64,000 bases of DNA from Eubacterium sp. AB3007. Lineage in GTDB: Bacteria > Bacillota > Clostridia > Peptostreptococcales > Anaerovoracaceae. The position numbers and the translations under genes were made by a program. The stretch is from assembly GCF_000688015.1 (NCBI RefSeq), contig NZ_JIAD01000001.1, positions 2,232,001 to 2,296,000 of the forward strand, given 5' to 3'. Position 1 is the stretch's first letter, and every line of letters starts with the position of its first letter. The notes below the pieces were generated by a model. It did not search any database and was not told where the DNA came from. It was given only the letters and a program-made list of their open reading frames with translations. Of the stretch, positions 49,381 to 59,013 are shown piece after piece.

Positions 49381-50839
49381 TTTCGAGGGGAAGCTGGAAC
49401 CAGAAGGTGCTTCCTTTTCCTACGGTGCTCTGTACGTCGAACTCGGCTTTGTGGAGGCAAAGAATCTCCTTCACGATGGAGAGACCCAGACCGCTGCCTT
49501 CCGTGGTACGGACATGATGGGTGCTTGACTTGTAGTAGCGTTCCCAGACGTGGCTGAGTTCCTCAGGCGCGATGCCCTGACCGTGGTCGGTTACGGAGAA
49601 CCGAACCTTGCGTCCAGTGCGCTTGAGGGAGACCAGGATGACCTTGTCTTCCCCGCAGTACTTGACTGCGTTGTTCACCAGGTTGATCATCACCTGTTTC
49701 AGCTTGTTCTCGTCGCCGTTTACCAGGAGCGGCTCCTGTGGCGCGCTGAAGCGGATGTCGTAGCCCTCGTTGTCCTGCAGGATATTGTAGGAGGACATGA
49801 TGGCGGCGGCAGCTGCGGAGAGGTCAAAGACGCTCTTCTCCAGCACGATCTTATGAGATTGCATCCTCGACAGATTCAACATGTCGTTGACCAGTTGATT
49901 CAGACGATCGGTCTCATCGATAATGACCCCCAGGTGTTTGTTTCGTTTCTCCGGATTGTCGCCGGAAAGATCACGGATCATCTCTGCGTAGGACTTGATC
50001 ATGGTCAACGGTGTCCGGAGGTCGTGGGAGACATTGGCTATGAGGTCCTTCTGGTACATATCTGTGCGCTCCAGCTCTGTTTCTGCCTGGGTCAGGGTGT
50101 CTGCCAGTTCGTTGATCTCACTGTAGTGACCCCGTTGGAATTTCACGTTATAGTTGCCCTTGCCCATCTCCGCTGCTGAGGCGGTGATGGCCTTGATGGG
50201 CCGTGAGATGCGGGTGGACAGGTAAAGGGACAGTGCCAGTGCCAACAGGATCGCAATGATGGTGACGTACAGCAGCTGTATCTTCAGGATGTTGATGGTG
50301 GACCCCACGGGGAACAGCGGAGAGAACACGAATAGGAGGTACCGGTCTGCAGAGTCAGACAGGGTGCTCCCGCTTAACTCGCAGACATACCCTAAGGTGC
50401 GGTTTTTCATTCGACCGCGAGTCGTGGTCTGCGCTGAGTGCAGGGCGCTGTCCTCCAATTTGGTATAGAGATCCAGGATCTCGTCAGTGTAGCGGTTGAA
50501 GCCGTGGAATTCATCAAAATCATCACTCACATCGGAGTTGATCTCCGTAGTCCAGGTGTCTCTGTTCCAAATGATCACCGTCATATCACTGGTCTGGCAT
50601 AGTTGGCGAATGCTCTTTCGCAGGTCGTCCATGTTTGAATTGTCTGATCGGAACTCAGTCTGGATGGTCCTGGCGACTTTGCCTATCTCATCGCGTTTCA
50701 TACTTTCGTAGAAATAGCTCAGGAAAAATAACTGCAGCACCCAGATCAGAATCAGCAGGACTGCAGCAAAGGCTATGAAATTCAGCCACAGCTTGAACCG
50801 GATGCTGTGGACGTCCGGTTTACATCTCATCGGATTCAA
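49358..50839 (-). CDS. Sensor histidine kinase (OmpR-pathway type)
   Basis: A 493-residue membrane kinase: helices at about 16-38 and 185-210 enclose a ~140-residue extracytoplasmic sensor; HAMP follows, then HisKA with VSHDLRTPL (phospho-His) and HATPase with NLVNNAVKY, DHGQGI and GSGLGL. It probably phosphorylates the regulator encoded just upstream. The start is TTG 50839 (well-placed GGAGTGGGG) or ATG 50830, both overlapping the regulator gene. The signal is unknown; the sensor has no recognisable domain. Confidence 0.9.
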   Translation of the reverse strand: MNPMRCKPDVHSIRFKLWLNFIAFAAVLLILIWVLQLFFLSYFYESMKRDEIGKVARTIQTEFRSDNSNMDDLRKSIRQLCQTSDMTVIIWNRDTWTTEINSDVSDDFDEFHGFNRYTDEILDLYTKLEDSALHSAQTTTRGRMKNRTLGYVCELSGSTLSDSADRYLLFVFSPLFPVGSTINILKIQLLYVTIIAILLALALSLYLSTRISRPIKAITASAAEMGKGNYNVKFQRGHYSEINELADTLTQAETELERTDMYQKDLIANVSHDLRTPLTMIKSYAEMIRDLSGDNPEKRNKHLGVIIDETDRLNQLVNDMLNLSRMQSHKIVLEKSVFDLSAAAAAIMSSYNILQDNEGYDIRFSAPQEPLLVNGDENKLKQVMINLVNNAVKYCGEDKVILVSLKRTGRKVRFSVTDHGQGIAPEELSHVWERYYKSSTHHVRTTEGSGLGLSIVKEILCLHKAEFDVQSTVGKGSTFWFQLPLEKRKGQPT

Positions 50840-51503
50840 ACTTGTACCCCACTCCTCTTAAGGTCTTGATATAGTTTCTGTAAGGTCCCAGTGCATTGCG
50901 GAGATTCTTCACGTGCGTATCGATGGTTCGGTCATCGCCGAAAAAGTCGTACCCCCAGATATCCTGAAGGAGCTGATTTCTGGACAAAGCAATGTTCTTG
51001 TTCTCGATCAGGTAAAACAACAGATCATATTCCTTGGGGGTCAGTTCCACTCGCTTACCGTCTACACTGACGGTGCGGGCTGCGATGTTCACAGTAAGTC
51101 CGCCAAACTCCAGCACATCGGAGGCCTCCTGGGCCTGAGGAGCATGGTGTCGGCCCAGCACAGCGTGTATCCTGGCCATGAGTTCCTTGGGGCTGAAGGG
51201 CTTGACGACGTAGTCATCGATGCCCAGTTCAAAACCAAACAACTTGTCGTATTCCTCCCCTCTGGCTGACAGCATGATAACCGGAACGTCTTTGATTTTC
51301 TTGATCTCCTTGCAGGTGGAGTAGCCGTCCAGCTTGGGCATCATGATGTCCAGGATGATCAGGTCGTAGTCGTTCAGTTTGCAGAGGCCGACGGCGGTCA
51401 TTCCGTCTTCGGCCTCATCGCACTCGTATCCGTTAAATTCTGCGTATTCCCGGATGACCTCCCGGATCTTGGGCTCGTCATCCACAATCAATAGCTTTTC
51501 CAT
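50820..51503 (-). CDS. OmpR/PhoB-family response regulator
   Basis: 227 residues: receiver domain with acidic pocket (VDDEP), phospho-acceptor Asp in LIILDIMMP (~residue 52), Thr/Ser and KPFSP switch lysine, then a winged-helix DNA-binding domain (LTPKEYDLLFYLIENKN ... RTIDTHVKNLRNALG). It is translationally coupled to the kinase. AGAGGAGGAC precedes the ATG on the minus strand. Its targets may include the divergent PIN-TRAM gene, but that is speculation. Confidence 0.93.
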   Translation of the reverse strand: MEKLLIVDDEPKIREVIREYAEFNGYECDEAEDGMTAVGLCKLNDYDLIILDIMMPKLDGYSTCKEIKKIKDVPVIMLSARGEEYDKLFGFELGIDDYVVKPFSPKELMARIHAVLGRHHAPQAQEASDVLEFGGLTVNIAARTVSVDGKRVELTPKEYDLLFYLIENKNIALSRNQLLQDIWGYDFFGDDRTIDTHVKNLRNALGPYRNYIKTLRGVGYKFESDEM

Positions 51504-51577
51504 CTAGAATAGTCCTCCTCTATAATACATATTCAGTATACAACACTAATATGATGATTCTATGTACATTCGATAAT

Positions 51578-51590
51578 TGTTCTGAGAACA
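51578..51590. promoter_or_regulatory. Palindrome in the divergent intergenic region
   Basis: TGTTCT-G-AGAACA, a perfect 6-bp dyad with one central base, lies about 75 bp from the regulator start and 68 bp before the next promoter's -35 box. It is a candidate operator. OmpR-type regulators usually bind direct repeats, so it may belong to another factor. Confidence 0.35.
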
Positions 51591-51645
51591 TTGTAACACA
51601 AGTGAGAGGGCAATGGAGATGAAAAATGACAACAGGGAGCGCGTC

Positions 51646-51674
51646 TTGACGGTTTCGGATGGATGCGCTATACT
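51646..51674 (+). promoter_or_regulatory. Sigma-A-type promoter for the PIN-TRAM gene
   Basis: TTGACG (51646-51651), 17-bp spacer, TATACT (51669-51674), 36 bp before the start codon. Confidence 0.8.
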
Positions 51675-51710
51675 GAAAAGTACGAATCCATGAAGAAAGG
51701 AGGAAAGACT

Positions 51711-52829
51711 ATGCTCAGAAAGATAATCCGATTGCTGTTGACGCTGTTTGGCGCGGCACTTGGCTGTGCGGTCTGCCGGATCGCAGGGTATTTTGTGGAG
51801 CGGTCCAGAGAGGACATCGTCGGCATGTTTACAGACGTGCAGATCATGGGGATTTATATTACCTTCGCTATTATTTTTGGCTTTATATTTTTTCGTCTGA
51901 CGCCGCTTCTGCTGAGACAAAGCAACAAGGTGGCAAACAATATCGAGAAGGACCTCAGAGGCGTATCCGGCAGCAAGATTTTCGCCGGTGTCGCCGGTCT
52001 TATCGCAGGCCTTGTCATTGCGTTCTTTATCTCGCAGATGTTCCGGTTCATACAGGATGACCTCCTGTATTCCATCATCAGCATCGTCATCTACGTTTTT
52101 CTGGGATATCTTGGTTTTGTGGTTGCTACCAGCAAACGGAACGAGTTGTTTCCAATGCTCAGCGCACCCCATGAACAGGAAGGAAGCGGGCCGGTACGTG
52201 TGGTCTCCGGCAGGAGAAAGAAACAAGACACGATCCCTAAGATCCTGGATACCAGTGTGATCATCGATGGACGCGTTGCGGACATCATGAGTACAGGGTT
52301 CATGGACGGGCCAGTGATCATTCCGGAGTTCGTCCTGGTGGAGCTGCGGCATATTGCAGATTCCTCGGACTCTCTGAAGAGGACCCGGGGCAGACGTGGC
52401 CTGGACATCCTGAAGAAGATACAGGCAGAGTTTGGCGTGGAGATCTACAACACGGACGGAGAGAAATCCCTGAAGGAGATTCCTGAGGTGGATGTGAAGC
52501 TGATCAAGCTGGCGCAGATCATGAATGGCAAAGTAGTCACCAACGATTACAACCTGAACAAGGTAGCGACTATCAATGGAGTTGAGGTCCTGAACATCAA
52601 TAAGCTGGCCAACTGCCTGAAACCGGTGGTGCTGCCGGGAGAACGTATGACCATCAAACTGGTCAAGCAGGGCAAGGACAGCGGCCAGGCCATCGGGTAC
52701 ATGGATGATGGTACCATGATCGTGGCAGAAGACGGACGGAAGAGGATCGGAGATACGGTGGAGATCACTGTCACCAGCGTGTTGCAGACCTCGGCAGGAC
52801 GGATGATATTCGGCAGAATAGGAAAGTGA
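51711..52829 (+). CDS. YacL-type membrane PIN-TRAM protein
   Basis: A 372-residue protein: N-terminal membrane region with about four helices (to ~145), a PIN nuclease-like domain ([14 protein letters not shown] with Asp, [35 protein letters not shown]) and a C-terminal TRAM RNA-binding domain (~315-372). YacL proteins precede ispD/ispF in Firmicutes; they are predicted RNases attached to the membrane, not functionally proven. GAAAGGAGGAAAG precedes the ATG at 51711. Confidence 0.9.
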   Translation: MLRKIIRLLLTLFGAALGCAVCRIAGYFVERSREDIVGMFTDVQIMGIYITFAIIFGFIFFRLTPLLLRQSNKVANNIEKDLRGVSGSKIFAGVAGLIAGLVIAFFISQMFRFIQDDLLYSIISIVIYVFLGYLGFVVATSKRNELFPMLSAPHEQEGSGPVRVVSGRRKKQDTIPKILDTSVIIDGRVADIMSTGFMDGPVIIPEFVLVELRHIADSSDSLKRTRGRRGLDILKKIQAEFGVEIYNTDGEKSLKEIPEVDVKLIKLAQIMNGKVVTNDYNLNKVATINGVEVLNINKLANCLKPVVLPGERMTIKLVKQGKDSGQAIGYMDDGTMIVAEDGRKRIGDTVEITVTSVLQTSAGRMIFGRIGK

Positions 52830-52836
52830 GAAAACA

Positions 52837-53325
52837 ATGATCAGGATAGGAACCGGTTTTGATGTCCATCGCCTGGTGGAGGACCGAAAACTGATACTGG
52901 GAGGAGTGGAGATCCCCTATGAGAAGGGGCTGCTGGGCCATTCGGACGCGGACGTGCTGGTGCACGCGCTGATGGATGCTATGCTGGGTGCGGCGGCATT
53001 GGGCGATATCGGCAAGCACTTCCCGGATACGGACCCCGCCTACAAGGGAATTTCCAGCATGGAGCTTCTGCGGCATACGGCGCGGCTTCTGGCGGAGCAT
53101 GGCTATCGGCTTGTGAACGCAGACGTGACCGTCATCTGTCAGAGACCGAAGCTGCGTGGCTATATCGAGGAGATGCGGATCCAGGTGGCTTCGACGCTGG
53201 GGGTATCCCCGGGGCAGATCAGCATCAAGGCGACGACCACAGAGAAACTCGGCTTTACGGGCCGGGGCGAGGGCATCGCAGCGGAAGCGATATGCCTGAT
53301 CGAGACAAAGCAAGTATTATTATAA
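52837..53325 (+). CDS. ispF: 2-C-methyl-D-erythritol 2,4-cyclodiphosphate synthase
   Basis: 162 residues, normal length, with metal ligands in GTGFDVHR (Asp8, His10) and [15 protein letters not shown] (His42) and the [19 protein letters not shown] end. It makes the cyclic diphosphate of the MEP isoprenoid pathway, which supplies undecaprenyl carrier for wall polymers. The usual neighbour ispD is not between it and the PIN-TRAM gene. Confidence 0.96.
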   Translation: MIRIGTGFDVHRLVEDRKLILGGVEIPYEKGLLGHSDADVLVHALMDAMLGAAALGDIGKHFPDTDPAYKGISSMELLRHTARLLAEHGYRLVNADVTVICQRPKLRGYIEEMRIQVASTLGVSPGQISIKATTTEKLGFTGRGEGIAAEAICLIETKQVLL

Positions 53326-53340
53326 GGAGAGAAATACACC

Positions 53341-55077
53341 ATGAGACTATCACAGATGCACATCAAGACATTGAGAGAAGTGCCAAACGAGGCGGAGATC
53401 CCCAGCCACATCCTGCTCCTGAGGACCGGTATGATCCGTAAGCTGGTGTCCGGCGTGTACGGGTTCATGCCCTTTGGCTGGCGCACCGTGCGGAAGATCG
53501 AGCAGATCGTCCGGGAGGAGATGGACGCTTCCGGCGCTCAGGAAATCCATATGTCAGCAGTACAGCCGGCAGAGTTATGGGAGGAATCCGGAAGATGGAA
53601 CGCCTATGGCCCGGAGCTTTGGCGAATCAAGGACCGGAATGGCAGGGATTTCTGTCTGGGACCCACCCACGAGGAAATCTTTACGGACATCGTCCGGAAC
53701 GATATCTCCTCTTACAGACAACTCCCGGAAATGCTGTACCAGATCCAGACCAAATACAGAGATGAGGCAAGGCCGCGGTTTGGTTTGATGCGCAGTCGTG
53801 AGTTCATCATGAAAGATTGTTACTCCTTCGACACCGATGCGGAGGGGCTGGACAGGAGTTATCAGATCATGTACGATGCTTATGATCGGATTTTCCGCCG
53901 CTGTGGACTGACTTTCCGGCCGGTAGAAGCGGATTCCGGTGCCATTGGAGGCAGCAACTCCCATGAGTTCACTGCTTTGTCCGAGGTAGGAGAGAGCGAT
54001 ATCGCCTACTGCGAGCATTGTAACATGGCAGCGACTACGGAGCGGGCAGCCTGCGTGGATGCACCTGCGCAGGAGGATGTGGAGATGCTCCCCATGGAGG
54101 AGAAATTCACACCGGGCACAAAGACCATCGAGGATGTGGCCAACTATCTGGGGCTTTCCCAGGAGCAGACCATCAAGGCACTGCTGTTTGTCACCTACGA
54201 TGAGGAAGGCGAGGAAAACGGATATGTGGCAGCCTTTGTCCGGGGAGACAGAGACCTGAACATGACCAAGCTGGTGAATGCTCTGGATATCGCAGAGCAC
54301 CAGATCGAGTTTGCAGACGAGGAGAAGATGGGGGCGGCTACCGGCTGTGTCGGAGGATTCACCGGACCCACCGGGCTGCATGATTGCACCTTGGTGGTGG
54401 ACAGCGAGCTGCCGGGACTGAAGAACCTCTGTGCCGGAGCCTGTAAGGAAGACCACCATCTGATCAACGTGAACTATGGAAGAGATTACAAGGCGGATAT
54501 CATTACTGACCTGAAGGTACTGAAGGAGGGAGATCCCTGTCCGGTCTGTGGCCAGCCGGTGAAGCACGCCAGAGGCATCGAGGTAGGACAGGTGTTCAAG
54601 CTGGGCACCAAGTACTCCGCCTCCATGGGCGCTACCTATCTGGATGAGAACCAGAAGGAGCAGCTCATCGAGATGGGCTGCTACGGCATCGGCATCACCA
54701 GGACCATGGCGGCCATCGTGGAACAGCATCACGATGAGGATGGTATTATCTGGCCAATCTCAGTGGCGCCGTACCACGTGATCATCACGCTGGTAAAACC
54801 AAACGACGAGGCTCAGAAGGCACTGGGTGAGAAACTCTACGAGGATCTGCAGAAAGCTGGTGTCGAGGTACTGCTGGATGATCGTAAGGAACGTCCAGGG
54901 GTCAAGTTCAAGGATGCGGATCTGCTGGGCATTCCTGTTCGGATCACCGTCGGCAAGCTGGCCGGCGAAGGAAAGGTGGAGTACAAGCTCCGCAGAGAGG
55001 AAGACAAGGTAGAGATCTCCGTAGAAGAAGCGCTGGAGAAGACAGTAGCGCTTGTGAACAGTGAACGCAGAGGATAG
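53341..55077 (+). CDS. proS: Prolyl-tRNA synthetase (bacterial type, with editing domain)
   Basis: 578 residues with class II motifs (motif 2 TKYRDEARPRFGLMRSREFIMKD, motif 3 GIGITRTMAAIVEQ), an INS/YbaK-like editing insertion at about 230-400, and the anticodon-binding domain. It charges tRNA-Pro and clears mischarged Ala. AAGGAGAG precedes the ATG at 53341. Its 3' end overlaps the next gene by 17 bp. Confidence 0.96.
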   Translation: MRLSQMHIKTLREVPNEAEIPSHILLLRTGMIRKLVSGVYGFMPFGWRTVRKIEQIVREEMDASGAQEIHMSAVQPAELWEESGRWNAYGPELWRIKDRNGRDFCLGPTHEEIFTDIVRNDISSYRQLPEMLYQIQTKYRDEARPRFGLMRSREFIMKDCYSFDTDAEGLDRSYQIMYDAYDRIFRRCGLTFRPVEADSGAIGGSNSHEFTALSEVGESDIAYCEHCNMAATTERAACVDAPAQEDVEMLPMEEKFTPGTKTIEDVANYLGLSQEQTIKALLFVTYDEEGEENGYVAAFVRGDRDLNMTKLVNALDIAEHQIEFADEEKMGAATGCVGGFTGPTGLHDCTLVVDSELPGLKNLCAGACKEDHHLINVNYGRDYKADIITDLKVLKEGDPCPVCGQPVKHARGIEVGQVFKLGTKYSASMGATYLDENQKEQLIEMGCYGIGITRTMAAIVEQHHDEDGIIWPISVAPYHVIITLVKPNDEAQKALGEKLYEDLQKAGVEVLLDDRKERPGVKFKDADLLGIPVRITVGKLAGEGKVEYKLRREEDKVEISVEEALEKTVALVNSERRG

Positions 55078-55648
55078 GAAACAAGGAAATATACCCACCT
55101 ACTGGCAGTTGTTCTGGACGTTTTTCAAACTTGGACTGTTTACCATCGGTGGAGGCATGGCCATGATCCCGCTGATGCAAGGAATCATCGTGGACAGGCA
55201 TCACTGGATGAGCGAGGAGGAAATTGTGGACTGCATTGCAGTCAGCCAGGGCCTTCCGGGGGTCATTGCCATCAACATGGCCACCTACATCGGCAAGCAG
55301 AAGAAAAACGTGCCGGGCAGTATCGTGGCCACAGTAGGTGTGATTCTCCCGAGCTTTCTCATCATCATCGCGGTGGTGGAAGTGCTCCGTCAGATCGGTG
55401 ACAGCCGGTATATACAAGGCGCGCTGGTTGGGATCAAAGCTGCAGCTACAGGTTTGATCGCTTACTCTGCCTTCAAGGTGGGGCGACAGGTGCTGCACAG
55501 CGTGTTTGCCTGGATTCTGGCAGTAGCAGCCTTCGGGCTGATCACCTTTGGCGGGATCAATGCAGTCTGGGTGATCCTGGCCGGGATCGTTCTGGGACTC
55601 GTGTACACAGGATGCCGAAGGGCACCGGGAGAGGGGGAAGAGCGATGA
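55061..55648 (+). CDS. Chromate transporter family protein, N-type half (ChrA)
   Basis: A 195-residue membrane protein: one CHR domain with FFKLGLFTIGGGMAMIPLMQ, QGLPGVIAINMATYIG and about five to six helices. Short-chain CHR proteins work as pairs, and the second half is encoded next. The substrate in anaerobes need not be chromate. The start is GTG 55061 within the end of proS, without a strong ribosome binding site, so it may depend on coupling. Confidence 0.85.
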   Translation: MNAEDRKQGNIPTYWQLFWTFFKLGLFTIGGGMAMIPLMQGIIVDRHHWMSEEEIVDCIAVSQGLPGVIAINMATYIGKQKKNVPGSIVATVGVILPSFLIIIAVVEVLRQIGDSRYIQGALVGIKAAATGLIAYSAFKVGRQVLHSVFAWILAVAAFGLITFGGINAVWVILAGIVLGLVYTGCRRAPGEGEER

Positions 55649-56202
55649 TCTATCTGAAACTCTTTCTCGTGTTTGCCAGGATCGGCCTGTTCGGGTTTGG
55701 GGGTGGCATGGCCATGCTGCCCATGATCTACCAGGGAGCGGAGCACTTCGGTTTGATGAGCCGGGAGGACTTCTCGGATCTGGTAGCCATCTCTCAGGTG
55801 ACGCCTGGACCCATAGCCGTCAATGCGGCTACCTATGTGGGCTATCACGCGGCAGGTGTGCCGGGAGCTGCAGTGGCTACTCTGGGGGTAGCATTACCCT
55901 CCTTCCTGCTGGTGTTGCTGGTCTGCTATTTCATAACAAGATTCCGGAACAGCCAGCTGGTGGAAGGCGCATTTACAGGGATCCGTCCGGTGACTGTAGG
56001 ACTTATCGCCTCGGCAGTGGTGTTTATGGGACAGAGTGCCTTCGGTGCGATGGCGGGCAATGTGGTTTCTGGAGCAAGCGTGGCAACGGTTCTACCGGTC
56101 GTACTGTGCGGACTCAGCGTTCTGCTTGTTGGCAAGTGCAAGATAAGCCCGATCGTGATCGTGATCGGAGCAGGAGTGATAGGAGCGATACTATGTGGGT
56201 AG
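55645..56202 (+). CDS. Chromate transporter family protein, C-type half (ChrA)
   Basis: A 185-residue partner: ARIGLFGFGGGMAMLPMIY and ISQVTPGPIAVNAATYVGY blocks with about five helices. The ATGA overlap with the first half (start 55645, upstream stop 55648) shows coupled translation of a two-subunit CHR transporter. GGGAGAGGGGGAAG precedes the ATG. Confidence 0.88.
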   Translation: MIYLKLFLVFARIGLFGFGGGMAMLPMIYQGAEHFGLMSREDFSDLVAISQVTPGPIAVNAATYVGYHAAGVPGAAVATLGVALPSFLLVLLVCYFITRFRNSQLVEGAFTGIRPVTVGLIASAVVFMGQSAFGAMAGNVVSGASVATVLPVVLCGLSVLLVGKCKISPIVIVIGAGVIGAILCG

Positions 56203-56696
56203 GAGGAGTCAGAGTCATTCTGGTGAATGAGAAGAACGAGTTGCTGATGCTTTGTCAGCACCACGAAGACAGAGATATCTGGATGCTCCCTGGCGGCGCC
56301 ATCGAGGATGGGGAAAACTCTATCGATGCGGCCATCCGCGAAGTAAAGGAGGAGACGCATCTGGATATTCAGATCACAGGAGTCGCCTGGCATGTAGAAG
56401 AGGTATCTCCTGAGCGTGGACAGCGTTTTGTGAATTATATGATCGGCGAGATCTCAGGCGGAGAACTGGCTCTGGGGTATGACCCGGAGCTACCGGAGAT
56501 GAAGCAGGTCATGAAGGAAGTCCGGTTTATGTCCCGGGAGGAGATCGATCAGGTGGAGAACCTGTATCCTGCCTTCCTCAACGAGGAGGTGTGGGATGTG
56601 CTCCAGGAGAAACATGACGGACGCACCTATTATAAACTGAGGGAGCCGTGGAACAAGGACGGCATGCTGAAGGACAAGAAAGGAAGAATAGGATGA
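56193..56696 (+). CDS. Nudix hydrolase
   Basis: A 167-residue protein with a Nudix box GGAIEDGENSIDAAIREVKEE; the final Gly of the consensus is replaced by His (EETHL), a small deviation. It would hydrolyse a nucleoside diphosphate derivative; the substrate is unknown. The ATG at 56193 follows AGGAGCG and overlaps the chrA half by 10 bp. It overlaps the cyclophilin gene by four bases (ATGA). Confidence 0.88.
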   Translation: MWVGGVRVILVNEKNELLMLCQHHEDRDIWMLPGGAIEDGENSIDAAIREVKEETHLDIQITGVAWHVEEVSPERGQRFVNYMIGEISGGELALGYDPELPEMKQVMKEVRFMSREEIDQVENLYPAFLNEEVWDVLQEKHDGRTYYKLREPWNKDGMLKDKKGRIG

Positions 56697-57169
56697 AAAC
56701 GATTATCATCGAAATGGAAAACGGCGGCGTGATGAAGGGCGAACTGTATGACGACATCGCGCCCATCACAGTTGAGAATTTTGAGAAGCTGGCAGGCGAG
56801 GGGTTCTACGATGGACTGACCTTCCACAGAGTCATTCCGGGATTCATGATCCAGGGTGGCGATCCGGCAGGCAATGGCACAGGTGGTCCTGGATACACCA
56901 TCAAGGGAGAGTTCACCTCCAACGGCGTTCAGAATGACCTGAAACACACCACAGGTGTGCTGTCCATGGCCAGAACCATGGTTCCGGATTCTGCAGGCTC
57001 CCAGTTCTTCATCATGGTCGCGGACGCACCACATCTGGATGGAGAGTATGCGGCTTTCGGCAAGATCACCGAGGGCGTGGATGTCGCGCTGGATATCGCA
57101 AAGGTTCGGACCGATTACATGGACAAACCGCTGGAGCCGGTGGTCATGAAGAAGGTTACAGTGGAGTAA
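56693..57169 (+). CDS. Cyclophilin-type peptidyl-prolyl cis-trans isomerase
   Basis: A 158-residue cytoplasmic cyclophilin, with no signal peptide. FHRVIPGFMIQGGDP contains the catalytic Arg and GSQFFIM the substrate groove. It speeds proline isomerisation during folding. ATG 56693 overlaps the Nudix stop. Confidence 0.93.
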   Translation: MKTIIIEMENGGVMKGELYDDIAPITVENFEKLAGEGFYDGLTFHRVIPGFMIQGGDPAGNGTGGPGYTIKGEFTSNGVQNDLKHTTGVLSMARTMVPDSAGSQFFIMVADAPHLDGEYAAFGKITEGVDVALDIAKVRTDYMDKPLEPVVMKKVTVE

Positions 57170-57181
57170 GGAGTGCTTACG

Positions 57182-58582
57182 ATGAAGGTTTACAATACAT
57201 TGACAAGAAAGAAAGAAGAACTTGTGCCCATTCGAGAAGGTGAGATCTCCATGTACGTATGCGGACCCACCGTATACAACTTCTTCCATATCGGAAATGC
57301 CCGGCCTTTGGTGGTCTTTGATACGATGCGCAAATACCTGGAGTACCGGGGTTACAAGGTGAAATATGTCCAGAACTTCACCGACGTGGATGACAAGATC
57401 ATCAATCGCGCCAAAGAAGAAGGAATCACCGCTCCGGAGGTCTCCGAGAAGTATATCAAGGAATATTTCAACGACACGGCTGCGCTGAATGTGCGCAAGG
57501 CTGACGTGCATCCAAAGGTCTCGGAACACATTCCGGAGATCATCGCTTTTGTACAAAGCCTGATCGACAAGGGATATGCCTATGAGGCAGATGGAGATGT
57601 CTATTTCTCCACCCGTAAGTTCCCGGAGTACGGCAAGTTGTCCGGCCAGAATATCGATGATCTGGAAGCAGGCGCCCGGATCGCCATCGGGGAAGTCAAG
57701 GAAGATCCTCTGGACTTTGCCCTCTGGAAGGCACGCAAGGAAGAAAGCGAGATCGCCTGGGAATCCCCCTGGGGCATGGGAAGGCCCGGATGGCATATCG
57801 AGTGCTCCACCATGGCCAAGAAGCATCTGGGAGACACCATCGATCTTCATGCCGGCGGACAGGATCTTCAGTTCCCTCATCATGAGAACGAGATCGCGCA
57901 GTCCGAGTGTTGTAACGGAGTGCCCTTTGCTCACTACTGGATGCACAACGCCTATATAACCATGGACAGAACCAAGATGTCCAAGTCCAAGGGGAATTTC
58001 TTTACCGTACGAGATATCCGGAAAAACTACAGCGGTGAGGAGATCCGTTTCTTCCTGCTGTCCGGCCAGTATAGAAGTCCCATCGATTTCAGTGAGGATT
58101 TGATGAAACAGGCCAGGGCATCGCTGGAGCGCATGAAGAACTGCAAGGAGAACCTGAAGTTCCTGGCAGAGCAGGGCGCAGAGGGCGACATGACAGAGGA
58201 AGAGAAGGCAGCGCTGGCGGGCTATGATACGTATCGGCAGAAGTTCATTAAGGTTATGGATGATGATCTGAATACCGCCGATGGAATCAGCGCTGTGTTC
58301 GAGCTGATCACCGCTATCAATACCGCCGTGAAGGGCGGTGCAACCAAGGCCTTCGCCCTGGCTTCTGAGAAGACTCTGATGGAGTTCTGTGACATCCTGG
58401 GGCTGTTGCAGCAGGAGGAGGAAGCCGGCATTGATCCTGAGATCCAGGCACTTGTGGACGAGCGACAGGAAGCCCGCAAGGCAAAGAACTTTGCCAGAGC
58501 GGATGAGATCAGAGATATGCTGAAGGCACAGGGAATCACGCTGAAGGATACCCCGCAGGGCGTGCAGATCATCAAGGAGTGA
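57182..58582 (+). CDS. cysS: Cysteinyl-tRNA synthetase
   Basis: 466 residues, class I synthetase: HIGH-type FHIGNARP, KMSKSKGNF, zinc ligands in MYVCGPTVY, IECSTMA and GGQDLQFPHHENE, and a C-terminal helical domain (FARADEIRDMLKAQGI). AAGGAGTG precedes the ATG at 57182. The next gene, Mini-III, is its usual Firmicutes neighbour. Confidence 0.97.
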   Translation: MKVYNTLTRKKEELVPIREGEISMYVCGPTVYNFFHIGNARPLVVFDTMRKYLEYRGYKVKYVQNFTDVDDKIINRAKEEGITAPEVSEKYIKEYFNDTAALNVRKADVHPKVSEHIPEIIAFVQSLIDKGYAYEADGDVYFSTRKFPEYGKLSGQNIDDLEAGARIAIGEVKEDPLDFALWKARKEESEIAWESPWGMGRPGWHIECSTMAKKHLGDTIDLHAGGQDLQFPHHENEIAQSECCNGVPFAHYWMHNAYITMDRTKMSKSKGNFFTVRDIRKNYSGEEIRFFLLSGQYRSPIDFSEDLMKQARASLERMKNCKENLKFLAEQGAEGDMTEEEKAALAGYDTYRQKFIKVMDDDLNTADGISAVFELITAINTAVKGGATKAFALASEKTLMEFCDILGLLQQEEEAGIDPEIQALVDERQEARKAKNFARADEIRDMLKAQGITLKDTPQGVQIIKE

Positions 58583-58583
58583 C

Positions 58584-58979
58584 ATGCAGAATCTAGATCC
58601 AAAGGTAACCAACACGACGGCGCTGGCCTATATGGGCGACGCCGTCTATGAGGTATATATACGAAATTTCGTGATCGAGCATGGCCCGACACGGGTGGAT
58701 GCTATGAACCGCAAGAAGATCCGCTATGTATGTGCAGACGGACAGGCCCGGGTGGCCCGGGAGATGCTGGCATCGGGGTTCTTGTCGGAAGAAGAAGCAC
58801 GGCTTGTGAAGCGGGCGCGCAATCACACCCAGACCCCCAAGCCACGAGGCACCACGCCCATGGACTACAAGTTGGCTACGGGGTTTGAGGCACTGGTCGG
58901 CTACCTGTATCTGGACGGGCAGACAGAACGGCTGCAGGAAGTGGTAACAGAAGCTATGCGGATCATCGAAGAGAACTAG
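58584..58979 (+). CDS. mrnC: Mini-ribonuclease III
   Basis: A 131-residue RNase III catalytic domain without a dsRNA-binding domain: LAYMGDAVYEVYIR with the catalytic Asp, and TGFEALVGYLYLDGQ with the second acidic site. It matures 23S rRNA ends in Firmicutes. It starts one base after cysS. Confidence 0.94.
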   Translation: MQNLDPKVTNTTALAYMGDAVYEVYIRNFVIEHGPTRVDAMNRKKIRYVCADGQARVAREMLASGFLSEEEARLVKRARNHTQTPKPRGTTPMDYKLATGFEALVGYLYLDGQTERLQEVVTEAMRIIEEN

Positions 58980-59013
58980 ATCGCCTGCGGGCGGTTCTGA
59001 TTAAGGAGAGAGT

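Noticed and set aside
56630..58615. 661-codon antisense ORF opposite cysS and the cyclophilin gene
   Set aside because: It is a shadow of strongly conserved genes on the other strand, with low-complexity residues and no family match; the long antisense frames at 14651-16033, 16679-17935 and 53575-54732 are rejected for the same reason.
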